This document shows, in pieces, positions 34,784 through 42,707 of a DNA stretch of 52,093 nucleotides (the stretch's first letter is position 1; each line of letters begins with the position of its first letter). The notes below the pieces were generated by a model. It was not told where the DNA came from, searched no databases, and was given only the letters and a program-made list of their open reading frames with translations. The DNA is from Bacteriovorax sp. Seq25_V (GTDB lineage Bacteria; Bdellovibrionota; Bacteriovoracia; Bacteriovoracales; Bacteriovoracaceae), in contig NZ_AUNI01000013.1 in NCBI RefSeq assembly GCF_000447795.1, positions 1 to 52,093 on the forward strand, given 5' to 3'. The position numbers were made by a program, and so were the translations under genes.

Positions 34784-34820
34784 TAAGCGGATTAATGTTT
34801 CCTATTAGCAAGGATGGTAT

Positions 34821-35732
34821 ATGAAAACATTATTTTTATCGCTAATTCTATCACTCAATTCATATGCATTAGTTGACTATTCTGATCCGTCAGAGTCAGC
34901 AGCACCTGTCGTAAAAAGAAGTGCTCCTGTGGCCGCAAAGGCAGTCAATAGATCAAGTGCAAGACAATCTGCCCCAAGCCGTGGTTTTGATCGCTATCTT
35001 GAGCTTTCAACTTCATTTGCAAGCTTGGATTACGCTAATGACCAACGAGCAGGTAAGGTTGATGAACTATTAGTCAAGGGCAAGATCGAGACCGATTACA
35101 ATATCTTTTTGAAGTTTGAGCAGCCTTTTTATTCAGGGAAATATCAAGATGACCAAAAGTCAGTGTCAAATGAAAGAGGAAATGCCTCGTTAATCCTTGG
35201 TATTAACTGGTTTGAATACGGTAGCACAAGTGATGCTATTACCATTGATCTTCATGGTGGCGCTATACTTGGTGGAAGTGGCGAATTTACGTCAAAGAGA
35301 ACTGACAAAGTTGTGGGTGTAGAAACATCTAAAAGGTTTTATAACTTTGCCTTAAGTCTTGGGTATGAATTAACTCTTACTGGGGATTCATCTGATGACA
35401 AAGAACAAGACATTGGTAATATCGGTACAATGAAAGCACAACTTGGTTGGCTTGTAAGTAATGATATTAGCTTTGTATTAACTGGGGCAACTGTAACAGT
35501 GAATAAATCAAATAATGATTCAAAAGCAAATGGCTTAGCTAAGGAGCTGAAGTTTGCATATGTTCGTCCTGAAGTTATTTTAGGGCTTGGTGGCGGAGTG
35601 GACTTAACTCTTGCTGGATTATTTAGAACAAGAAGAGTAAGTAGTGAAGATATTTCTTCACAGCTTAAGCTATGGAACGCTCCTGGACTATATGGAAATT
35701 CAATTAGTGCCGGTTTAAGCTTTTCAATTTAA
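34821..35732 (+). CDS. Outer-membrane beta-barrel protein, unknown
   Basis: The 303-residue protein has a signal peptide (MKTLFLSLILSLNSYA, cleavage near residue 17), then a Pro/Ala/Ser-rich linker. From about residue 60 a run of alternating amphipathic strands (for example YNIFLKFEQPFYSG and ISFVLTGATVTV) ends with GLSFSI, a form typical of barrels. It is probably a small outer-membrane protein. An AAGGA ribosome binding site precedes the ATG and a promoter is visible. I cannot name the family. Confidence 0.7.
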   Translation: MKTLFLSLILSLNSYALVDYSDPSESAAPVVKRSAPVAAKAVNRSSARQSAPSRGFDRYLELSTSFASLDYANDQRAGKVDELLVKGKIETDYNIFLKFEQPFYSGKYQDDQKSVSNERGNASLILGINWFEYGSTSDAITIDLHGGAILGGSGEFTSKRTDKVVGVETSKRFYNFALSLGYELTLTGDSSDDKEQDIGNIGTMKAQLGWLVSNDISFVLTGATVTVNKSNNDSKANGLAKELKFAYVRPEVILGLGGGVDLTLAGLFRTRRVSSEDISSQLKLWNAPGLYGNSISAGLSFSI

Positions 35733-35745
35733 CAAAGGCCATTAA

Positions 35746-36618
35746 TTGCTAGTTAATGATAATTTCTATTTTTGTAAAAACTGTAAAATGATTAAAGATA
35801 GTCTTGATGATCTTCTTTTTGTTGAAGAGGGATCATCAAATTGCTTTTGTAGTGAAGACTGTATTGAAAAGTTTTATGGGCCAATTATTGCACATTATTC
35901 AAATAAGATAAATAAGCTAAGAAAAGATCTTAATCTACTTGAGGAAGATGCCCTAAAACTTCTTGAAGACTCTTCTAATATTGAAAAAATGCTCTCAAAG
36001 CCAGATGAGATCTGGCGAGTAGAAAATCAATTGAAGGAAGAGATTTATACATATATTAAGAAAATTACAAAAGGTGATAAAACTACTTATTTAGCGGCCC
36101 TTTGTTTTGTTTTTAATAAGTCACCATCTTTTATTTTAGGACTAACTGCGACGAGTAATGAGTTTTTCTTGCAACAATTCCAAATTGGTGAGCAAGTTGA
36201 ATCAATTGATGAGTATTACGGAAAGCAGTTTGCTGATGAGTATCAAATTGATCCAGAGCTTTTAGAGCAAATTGAATTTAAGAAATCTCAATACCTAGCT
36301 AATCATCTCGAATTGAGATCGGAAGTTGATATCCCTTTTGAAAACTTTGAGCTATACGTCGATTACATCGGCCAGACACTTGATGCACCTGATGAGTCAT
36401 ACTCTGCTCAAGATGAATTCTCTGAAACATTTTCGACATTTATCAAAGCTTTCGCTCGAGATGGAATCTCATTTTTCTATATTGTTGTTTGTATGCAGAT
36501 CACTTCAGAGGAGGGGGCGCAGGTAATTGTTCCAGTGTTCTCGTTCCCAACAATCGACGGTAAGCTCTGTGATGAATACCGTCGTGGTGAGCAGTTAACT
36601 GGTAATTTAAAAAATTAG
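35746..36618 (+). CDS. Protein with an N-terminal zinc-finger-like motif
   Basis: The 290-residue protein begins with a likely zinc site FYFCKNCKM...CFCSEDCIEKF (spacing CX2C and CXCX4C, within residues 10-40), similar to MYM/TRASH-type metal-binding fingers. The middle is helical (residues 50-120), and the last part forms a mixed domain. No signal peptide is seen. The start is TTG with AAGG upstream, 13 bases after the outer-membrane protein ends. It overlaps the convergent lipoprotein gene by 4 bases. The function is unknown. Confidence 0.6.
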   Translation: MLVNDNFYFCKNCKMIKDSLDDLLFVEEGSSNCFCSEDCIEKFYGPIIAHYSNKINKLRKDLNLLEEDALKLLEDSSNIEKMLSKPDEIWRVENQLKEEIYTYIKKITKGDKTTYLAALCFVFNKSPSFILGLTATSNEFFLQQFQIGEQVESIDEYYGKQFADEYQIDPELLEQIEFKKSQYLANHLELRSEVDIPFENFELYVDYIGQTLDAPDESYSAQDEFSETFSTFIKAFARDGISFFYIVVCMQITSEEGAQVIVPVFSFPTIDGKLCDEYRRGEQLTGNLKN

Positions 36619-37295
36619 AATTTTTTGAAAACGTATTCGCCTTTTGATTTGAAGGCGTCACAGTATCTTGAGTCGCCATAGAGATCAAGATTAACTGAAC
36701 AAATAAAGAAAGCATCGTAAGAGATTTGGTCTCTATAGAATGGAGAGTCAAAAAAGTATGATGCTTCTTTCATTACCATTACACTATTAATTTGAAAATT
36801 TTGGTACTTTCCGTAATCTCTATTCTTAACAAGAGGGAATCTATACAGTTTTAAATTAGATTCGATGAACTGACATCTTGCTTCTCCAAGAAAGATTGAT
36901 CTATCTGATGTTGTATACGTTGGTATAACGCAAAGTCTAGTGCTAGGAAGAGGCGTTTTAAGCTGAACATAAACCTCTGATTGGTCTGTCGTACTTTGAC
37001 AGATGGTATGTGCACCTAAGTGAGTATTGCTTGAAGTTGCAAACCCTGACTCACCATCTAGAGACCAACTACATTTTTGTAGTGCTGCTGGAATCGTAGA
37101 GCCTGATGATCCTGTTGTTGTGCCTGAACCATCATCCACCTCAATGGCCGAACCATTTGAGCCCGATGATGAAGATCCATTACTACTCGATGAAGAAGAG
37201 CTTTTCTCGTTGTCTCCGTATAGCGCACGTTTGTCACGTGGGGCTACACATGAAACTAAACTCAGTGTGATTAATAATATAGAAAACTTATTCAT
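36615..37295 (-). CDS. Lipoprotein with a Ser/Gly-rich linker
   Basis: The 226-residue protein has a lipoprotein signal with lipobox SLVSC (C16). Residues about 30-70 are a low-complexity Ser/Gly region (including SSSSSSSNGSSSSG), likely a flexible linker from the membrane. The mature domain holds several cysteines (for example AALQKCSWSL and FFICSVNL) and is beta-rich. The family is unknown; it could be surface-exposed. GGAG precedes the ATG. The Ser repeat produces long spurious frames on the other strand. Confidence 0.7.
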   Translation of the reverse strand: MNKFSILLITLSLVSCVAPRDKRALYGDNEKSSSSSSSNGSSSSGSNGSAIEVDDGSGTTTGSSGSTIPAALQKCSWSLDGESGFATSSNTHLGAHTICQSTTDQSEVYVQLKTPLPSTRLCVIPTYTTSDRSIFLGEARCQFIESNLKLYRFPLVKNRDYGKYQNFQINSVMVMKEASYFFDSPFYRDQISYDAFFICSVNLDLYGDSRYCDAFKSKGEYVFKKF

Positions 37296-37391
37296 TCAGT
37301 TACTCCATAAAAAGACTTCCAATAGTCTTATCGTAAAATTTTAAAAAAAATTAAGAAATATATGTAGTATTTTATCTAAGTAACCGAAAAG

Positions 37392-38648
37392 ATGATTGTG
37401 AAGGCAATATTTTTACTGTTGATTTTAATCTGTCCACTATTATTGGGTGTTTCTCTTTTATTAGAGTCGCCTTATCGCTTTTATGAAACTGTGAGAAAGG
37501 AAGGACTTAGTGATGGTCTCGTAAATATTTCGAAACCTAATCCAAGGTTATTTGGTACACAATTTCTTAAGACGTTTGATGCTATGAAGTTAGATTCCGA
37601 ATCCCTTTGGAAGATGATTGATTACGATAATTATAGTATTCCATTACCATTTGGACATCCAAGTTTTTATATTGCACCGAGGCCATTTCTGGAAGGTAAC
37701 AGAATCATTCCTGCATTTAGTTATAGTGAATCAGATGGAGATGAGCTTGTTAGATTTAGACCTCTTCAAATTGAAAAGGTCGATCTTTCTCTTCCTCCTG
37801 ATAAGCTTTTTAGGCTACCTCTTGTTAGGAAATATATTCATAGGAAGAAGGCCATAAATATTTGGCACGATATTTACAACAAGAATTTAAAAGTTGAGGA
37901 AACTTCAGTACTAAATCCATTTAAGTCCTATGAGCTTTGGAGTAAAGTTAGTCCTATTGAAATTGCTTATAATATCTATCTTTATAAAATGAGAGAGAAA
38001 TTGATTCTTAATGATGCACTAAAAATCTACTTTATTGGAACAAGGCATATTCTTTCTGAAGTTGGGGCAATTGATGAACAACGAAGTCGATATATCGGTC
38101 AATATTTTCACAGTGGTAGGCTTTACACTTATGAGTTACTTGTTAAAAATAATTTCGCAATGGCCAATATGATCATGACTCGTTTTATACGTGACTTCAA
38201 AGTAAGTGAATCAAATGCTAAAGAGGATTCACAGCGTCTCTACGCAGCCTATCGTGCAATTCCTTATAATCAGCGTGCTTCATATGATGCTTTAAATTAC
38301 CTTTATAGTGCCTGGACCCATGAAAAGGAGAATCAGGCTTTTATTCGTGAGATAATTCAATTTTTTGAAAAGAATAAAGATTTTCAAAATATCCTAACTC
38401 CGATGTATTCTTTTGCCCGTAAGAAATGGGGAACAACTTTTTCTAATAAAGATAAGTTGCTTGATGAAGCGGCAGAAGTTCGTCTTCAAAGAGGAATCGA
38501 GCAAGAAAAAAGGAAAGAGGAAATGGAACTTGGAAATTTTGAGACTGAAGATATTGAAAACTTATCTAAGGAAGAAAAAATTAAATACCTCCTCAAAAAA
38601 GGGAAGAGGTACAAGCAAAACAATTCTGGTTCAATTATTGAAAACTAG
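37392..38648 (+). CDS. Membrane-anchored protein of unknown function
   Basis: The 418-residue protein has one N-terminal hydrophobic segment (IFLLLILICPLLLGVSLLL, about residues 5-24) and a large, mostly helical domain outside. The C-terminal 70 residues are strongly charged. No domain is recognised. The ribosome binding site is weak. It overlaps the convergent gene at 38645 by 4 bases. It may be a lineage-specific envelope protein. Confidence 0.6.
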   Translation: MIVKAIFLLLILICPLLLGVSLLLESPYRFYETVRKEGLSDGLVNISKPNPRLFGTQFLKTFDAMKLDSESLWKMIDYDNYSIPLPFGHPSFYIAPRPFLEGNRIIPAFSYSESDGDELVRFRPLQIEKVDLSLPPDKLFRLPLVRKYIHRKKAINIWHDIYNKNLKVEETSVLNPFKSYELWSKVSPIEIAYNIYLYKMREKLILNDALKIYFIGTRHILSEVGAIDEQRSRYIGQYFHSGRLYTYELLVKNNFAMANMIMTRFIRDFKVSESNAKEDSQRLYAAYRAIPYNQRASYDALNYLYSAWTHEKENQAFIREIIQFFEKNKDFQNILTPMYSFARKKWGTTFSNKDKLLDEAAEVRLQRGIEQEKRKEEMELGNFETEDIENLSKEEKIKYLLKKGKRYKQNNSGSIIEN

Positions 38649-39511
38649 ATTTTATAAGAGATACCAAACTCAATCTTAGCTCCTCCCATTGAAGAGAAAG
38701 TATATTCGTTAAGATCGTCATCTTGAATGGCATCCATGTTTGTTATTTTATTGCTAAATAGAGAAGCTGAGGCATTGAATCCAAAAGTTGAAAAAGGGAA
38801 TAGTCTAGCCCTAACTCCAAGATCTGTCCCATACATCACACTCTTGGAGATTTGACCATCGATCATTGTAATCTTCGCACCACCAGAAAATTGTAGTCCT
38901 GCAAAGCCTTCGATTGAAATCAATTTTGTTTGAATCAGGCGGTACTGATATTCTCCTCCGATAAGTGGAGCTTCAAATTTTGCTATATCCGTAGATGTAT
39001 TCATGTAGCCTAGCCAGATTGAGAAACCATAACTTTTTAGGCTTGTTCGATGTTCTAGGGAAAGTCTGAAAGTAGAGAGGTTCTTTTTTTCTGACTCAGA
39101 TTCAAGAGAGCTATTAAACTCTTCCCATTGTGTCCCAGTTCCGCTTACTCCAAGTGATAAAGTCAGAAAGTTATTTTCTTTTAACTTGTCTTCATCAGTT
39201 AGAAATAACATGTCGACATCATGATCCTTTATTTCTGGTGCAGCTGATATCTCACTGCCGTTTGACTCAAAAGTAATATCTTTTATTTGGACATAGGCAA
39301 TTCTTCCGGCCACCAAAATAGGAGTAATTGTATTTGTTTTTAAATTATTATCTCCTACAGTAATTTTACGTCCTGCCCGAATATAACCGATAGGAATATC
39401 AAGGTTTTCATCTGCATAGACGATTGTCTTGATATTGGTTGTATATGCCATACGAGTAGCTAAAATTTGAAAGTGGCAAAATACCAGAATTAGAGTTAAA
39501 ATTATTTTCAT
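38645..39511 (-). CDS. Secreted protein with a beta-barrel-like C-terminus
   Basis: The 288-residue protein has a signal peptide (MKIILTLILVFCHFQILAT). The first 80 mature residues look like a small beta domain, perhaps SH3-like (IPIGYIRAGRKITVGD). The last 170 residues have the alternating pattern of an outer-membrane barrel and end with IEFGISYKI. No ribosome binding site precedes the ATG; a TTGCAA-16-TATAAT promoter lies so close that the message would start at the ATG. It is convergent with the membrane-anchored protein gene. Confidence 0.65.
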   Translation of the reverse strand: MKIILTLILVFCHFQILATRMAYTTNIKTIVYADENLDIPIGYIRAGRKITVGDNNLKTNTITPILVAGRIAYVQIKDITFESNGSEISAAPEIKDHDVDMLFLTDEDKLKENNFLTLSLGVSGTGTQWEEFNSSLESESEKKNLSTFRLSLEHRTSLKSYGFSIWLGYMNTSTDIAKFEAPLIGGEYQYRLIQTKLISIEGFAGLQFSGGAKITMIDGQISKSVMYGTDLGVRARLFPFSTFGFNASASLFSNKITNMDAIQDDDLNEYTFSSMGGAKIEFGISYKI

Positions 39512-39517
39512 ATTATT

Positions 39518-39545
39518 ATTATACTTTGATCTAAAAACATTGCAA
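39518..39545 (-). promoter_or_regulatory. Promoter giving a leaderless message for the 288-residue protein
   Basis: On the minus strand TTGCAA (39545-39540), a 16-base spacer and TATAAT (39523-39518) lie directly upstream of the ATG (39511-39509). The expected start of transcription is at or beside the A of the ATG, and there is no Shine-Dalgarno sequence. Confidence 0.5.
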
Positions 39546-39572
39546 GAGAGTCAAATAAATTAAGGTGAAATT

Positions 39573-40871
39573 ATGAAGTTTCCAGGAAAGAGAAAATCTA
39601 AACATTATTTTCCAGTTGAAGAGCTTGGTAGAGTTCCCTTTGAGAATAATTTGATGTCTGAAAAGAGTGTCTATATTACAGGGATTGATCAACTCTTAGT
39701 AGATATCGAGATCGACGTAACGGATGATATCTTGGAAAAATATAATGTTACTAAGGGACAGTCACAGGTTTTAAGTGATGAGATTGTTGAGAGTATTTAT
39801 CGGGAATGTAAGGATAAGAATCTTATTCTTGGAGAGTTTGCTGGAGGTGCTGTTGGTAACACTCTTCATAACTATTCGACGCTTTCTGATGATCGATCAG
39901 TTGCTCTTGGAACAATCTGTGAAAATATAAAAGTTGGTGATTACGCTTTTAAATATATTTGTACGACGAGTTCAAAAGTTGATTTCAATCACCTACAACC
40001 AGTTAAAGGGGCAATGGCCAGAGCAATGTGCTTTGTTACTCCAGACAAAGAGAGAACATTTGCTATTGGAAAGGGGATTATGAATGAACTTGATGAATCA
40101 TATATTCCTGAAGATGTTATCAGGAACTCAGCTTCACTTTTAGTAACAGCATTTCTACTTAGAGATGAGAAGTCTCCACTTTTTAAAGCAACAATGAAGG
40201 CCGTAAAAGTCGCAAATGAGGCCAATGTTCCAGTTGTTTTTGCTCTTGGAACAAGTTTTTTGATTGAAGAGAAGAGAGATTTCTTTCTCGATTTTATTTC
40301 TAAGCATGTTAACGTTGTTGCAACAAATCTTGATGAGGCCAAGGCACTTTCACATCATGATGACCCTTTACTGGCAGGGGAGTTTATTTTAAACCTCGCA
40401 GATCTTGTTTTGCTTACGGTAGGTGCTCGTGGACTCTATGTATGTGCTTGGGTTGATGAGAAGAATGCGCGTGAAACTAAAGACCATCTCCACTCAAAGT
40501 CACTTGTCGATTACAATGCTTTTGAATACTCAAGAGCTCAATTGAAAAGTGATTGTGAAAAGCCAATCAAAATATATACTCACATCAATCCTTTTATGGG
40601 TGGACCAGTAAGGATTGAAAATACGAATGGTGCTGGAGATGCTGCATTATCTGCTCTTCTTCATGATATTTCGGCCAACAACTATCACCGTCAGTGTGTG
40701 CCGAACTCACCAAAGCATAATGCAAACTATTTAACTTATTCTTCTATTCATCAGATTAGTAAGTATGCGAATAGAGTCAGCTACGAAGTTTTAAAGCAGA
40801 GGTCGCCTCGTCTTGCACATGGTCTTCCAATGAAAGAAGAATCTCTTGATGAGAGTTATTGGGAATTGTAA
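39573..40871 (+). CDS. gsk: Inosine-guanosine kinase
   Basis: The 432-residue protein phosphorylates inosine and guanosine to IMP and GMP in purine salvage. It belongs to the PfkB/ribokinase family and is near the length of E. coli Gsk (434). The N-terminus MKFPGKRKSKHYFPV matches E. coli Gsk exactly. Later segments such as NTNGAGDAALSALLHDI (active site base D) and YANRVSYEVLKQRSPRL are also very close. AAGG precedes the ATG. Salvage of nucleosides would suit a predator that feeds on prey nucleic acid (inference). Confidence 0.96.
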   Translation: MKFPGKRKSKHYFPVEELGRVPFENNLMSEKSVYITGIDQLLVDIEIDVTDDILEKYNVTKGQSQVLSDEIVESIYRECKDKNLILGEFAGGAVGNTLHNYSTLSDDRSVALGTICENIKVGDYAFKYICTTSSKVDFNHLQPVKGAMARAMCFVTPDKERTFAIGKGIMNELDESYIPEDVIRNSASLLVTAFLLRDEKSPLFKATMKAVKVANEANVPVVFALGTSFLIEEKRDFFLDFISKHVNVVATNLDEAKALSHHDDPLLAGEFILNLADLVLLTVGARGLYVCAWVDEKNARETKDHLHSKSLVDYNAFEYSRAQLKSDCEKPIKIYTHINPFMGGPVRIENTNGAGDAALSALLHDISANNYHRQCVPNSPKHNANYLTYSSIHQISKYANRVSYEVLKQRSPRLAHGLPMKEESLDESYWEL

Positions 40872-40877
40872 GACTGG

Positions 40878-41996
40878 TTATTCTTCGTCTTCGTAAGGGA
40901 TAACAAGAGTAAAACTAGTATGACCATTTACAGGTTCATAGTAGAGGTCTGCTTTATTCTTGATTGCTAAGTCTTTGCAAAGACCAAGCCCAATTCCTGT
41001 TCCAGTTTCTTTTGGTTTTGTGGTAAAAAATGGTAGAAATATTTTTTCTAGGTCTTCGTCTTTTATTCCTGGTCCTGAGTCGGTCACTTTTACATGAATA
41101 AGTTTGTCTTCTTTTTGTACTTCGACTCTAATCCATCGATCTTCACTATCGCTGATTGCTTCAATAGAATTATTGATAAGATTGATAAGAATTTGAATGA
41201 TTTGACCTTCGATGCAATTAATCACTGTGTTTCTAATTGACTCAAGATTCTTTACACGAAAATCAATTTTAGCAGAGATGATTTTTGATCTTAATAAGAC
41301 ATCAAGTTCTTCAAGAATTTTGCTAATCTTCGTTTTTTGAAGGTTATCGTTGTAGTCATCACGAGCAAGATTTTTTAGACCATCGATGATATTAAAAATT
41401 CGATCAGTCATATTATCGATTTTTTGAATGAACGATTTCTTTTTTTCTTCGGGAAATTCATCATGATGAATTAGTAAATCAGTAGTTCCCTTGATGATAG
41501 ATAATGGATTTTTTATTTCGTGAATAATTCCAGTTGAAAGAGCTGCAATTGTTTTTAGTTTATCATTGTGCCAAAGTTTGGATTCTAGTAGCTTGGTTTG
41601 AGTGATGTCAAAACCAATGATAATGGCCTCTTGCGAGTTTTTATACTTTTGAGCGACAATAAGAAAGACCTTATGTTTTCCATTGATTGTCTCATTAATT
41701 TCGATTTGGCTATAGTCACCATGGTGAAGGAAGAATTCTTTAATAAAAGTTGTGAATTGACTTTCGTCTTCTTGAATAAAGCCAACTCTTTGGTTTTCTA
41801 TGCTTTTTTTCTGAATTCCAATTAGGTCTTCAAGCGCATTGTTGATAGCGATATATCTTAGGTCGCTATTGATCCAACTAATTGTGCATGGAAGATGATT
41901 AATAAGATAATCCTTCTGCTTTAGTTCTTCCTGAAGAGCGCTATTTTTCTCTTCGAGTTCCTTAATCAATTCTTTTAGTTCTTCAATATTTTCCAT
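40878..41996 (-). CDS. Orphan PAS-domain sensor histidine kinase
   Basis: The 372-residue kinase has a short N-terminal coiled coil (residues 1-30), one PAS domain (about 28-140) and a HisKA domain with H159 in GIIHEIKNPLSII. A C-terminal ATPase domain (about 255-370) has DSGPGIKDED and GTGIGLGLCKD. There is no membrane segment, so it is a cytoplasmic sensor. No response regulator lies nearby. It is convergent with gsk and separated by 48 bases from the end of the pyr operon on the same strand. Confidence 0.92.
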   Translation of the reverse strand: MENIEELKELIKELEEKNSALQEELKQKDYLINHLPCTISWINSDLRYIAINNALEDLIGIQKKSIENQRVGFIQEDESQFTTFIKEFFLHHGDYSQIEINETINGKHKVFLIVAQKYKNSQEAIIIGFDITQTKLLESKLWHNDKLKTIAALSTGIIHEIKNPLSIIKGTTDLLIHHDEFPEEKKKSFIQKIDNMTDRIFNIIDGLKNLARDDYNDNLQKTKISKILEELDVLLRSKIISAKIDFRVKNLESIRNTVINCIEGQIIQILINLINNSIEAISDSEDRWIRVEVQKEDKLIHVKVTDSGPGIKDEDLEKIFLPFFTTKPKETGTGIGLGLCKDLAIKNKADLYYEPVNGHTSFTLVIPYEDEE

Positions 41997-42044
41997 ACGA
42001 CCACCACATGGATAATTGTAGTCGTTATTTTAGAAAATTCAATG

Positions 42045-42707
42045 TTAATTGTTTAAACTAGTAATTCGCTCTGGATTATCTCTCAACGCACGTCCCATAA
42101 CAAGATAGTCAGCCCCTCGTTGAAATGCCTCCTCAGGCGTAGATACGCGCTTTTGGTCATTTACTTGATCTTGTTGAAATCTGATCCCAGGACAGATTGT
42201 TAAGATTTTGTCATCTTTTGAAATGTATTTAAGTTCTTGAGTAGAGCAAACAATTCCGTCTAGATGAGATAAGGTCGCTTGTTTGAATAGATTTTTGAAG
42301 GTCAGCTCGAGGTTTTGATTGTAGATACTTTGGCACTCTCTTTCGTCCATTGATGTAAGAACGCTAACTCCAATCAATTTAGTACTTGGGAGATATTCAT
42401 CACAAGCTTTTCTGGCGGCCTGAAGCATTGTTGTTGAGCCGCTGAGATGAATAGTTAAAAAATCAATTTCAAGGGGAGATAGAGATTTGATCGCACTGGC
42501 CACTGTGTTAGGAATATCATGTAATTTAAGATCGAGAAATATTTTTAAATTATATCTACTCTTTAATTCGGTAATAAGTGTTGGCCCATATCTATAAAAT
42601 AATTCCATTCCTATTTTAATAAGCGAGAGATTCTTTGCGTGTAGGTCTAAGAAACTTAAGACCTCTTCTTTAGACATATTATCTAGAGCAAGAAAAATTC
42701 TATTCAT
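42045..42707 (-). CDS. pyrF: Orotidine 5'-phosphate decarboxylase
   Basis: The protein (220 residues) converts OMP to UMP, the last step of UMP synthesis. It starts at the ATG MNRIFLALDN; the active-site signature FLDLKLHDIPNT (Asp, Lys, Asp) is clear, with ICPGIR and YLVMGRAL near the phosphate site. A longer frame would start inside carAB and is unlikely. The ATG overlaps the carAB stop (ATGAATAG), so translation is coupled. It is the last gene of pyrB-carAB-pyrF. Confidence 0.95.
   Translation of the reverse strand: MNRIFLALDNMSKEEVLSFLDLHAKNLSLIKIGMELFYRYGPTLITELKSRYNLKIFLDLKLHDIPNTVASAIKSLSPLEIDFLTIHLSGSTTMLQAARKACDEYLPSTKLIGVSVLTSMDERECQSIYNQNLELTFKNLFKQATLSHLDGIVCSTQELKYISKDDKILTICPGIRFQQDQVNDQKRVSTPEEAFQRGADYLVMGRALRDNPERITSLNN

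Noticed and set aside
37027-37344. 105-codon frame on the plus strand opposite the lipoprotein gene
   Set aside because: It is the complement of the Ser/Gly repeat and gives a Glu/Pro/Asp-rich shadow with no start signal.
40878-41996. Link between the PAS kinase and the pyr operon
   Set aside because: It is on the same strand, 48 bases after pyrF, but I see no shared signal that ties it to pyrimidine metabolism.
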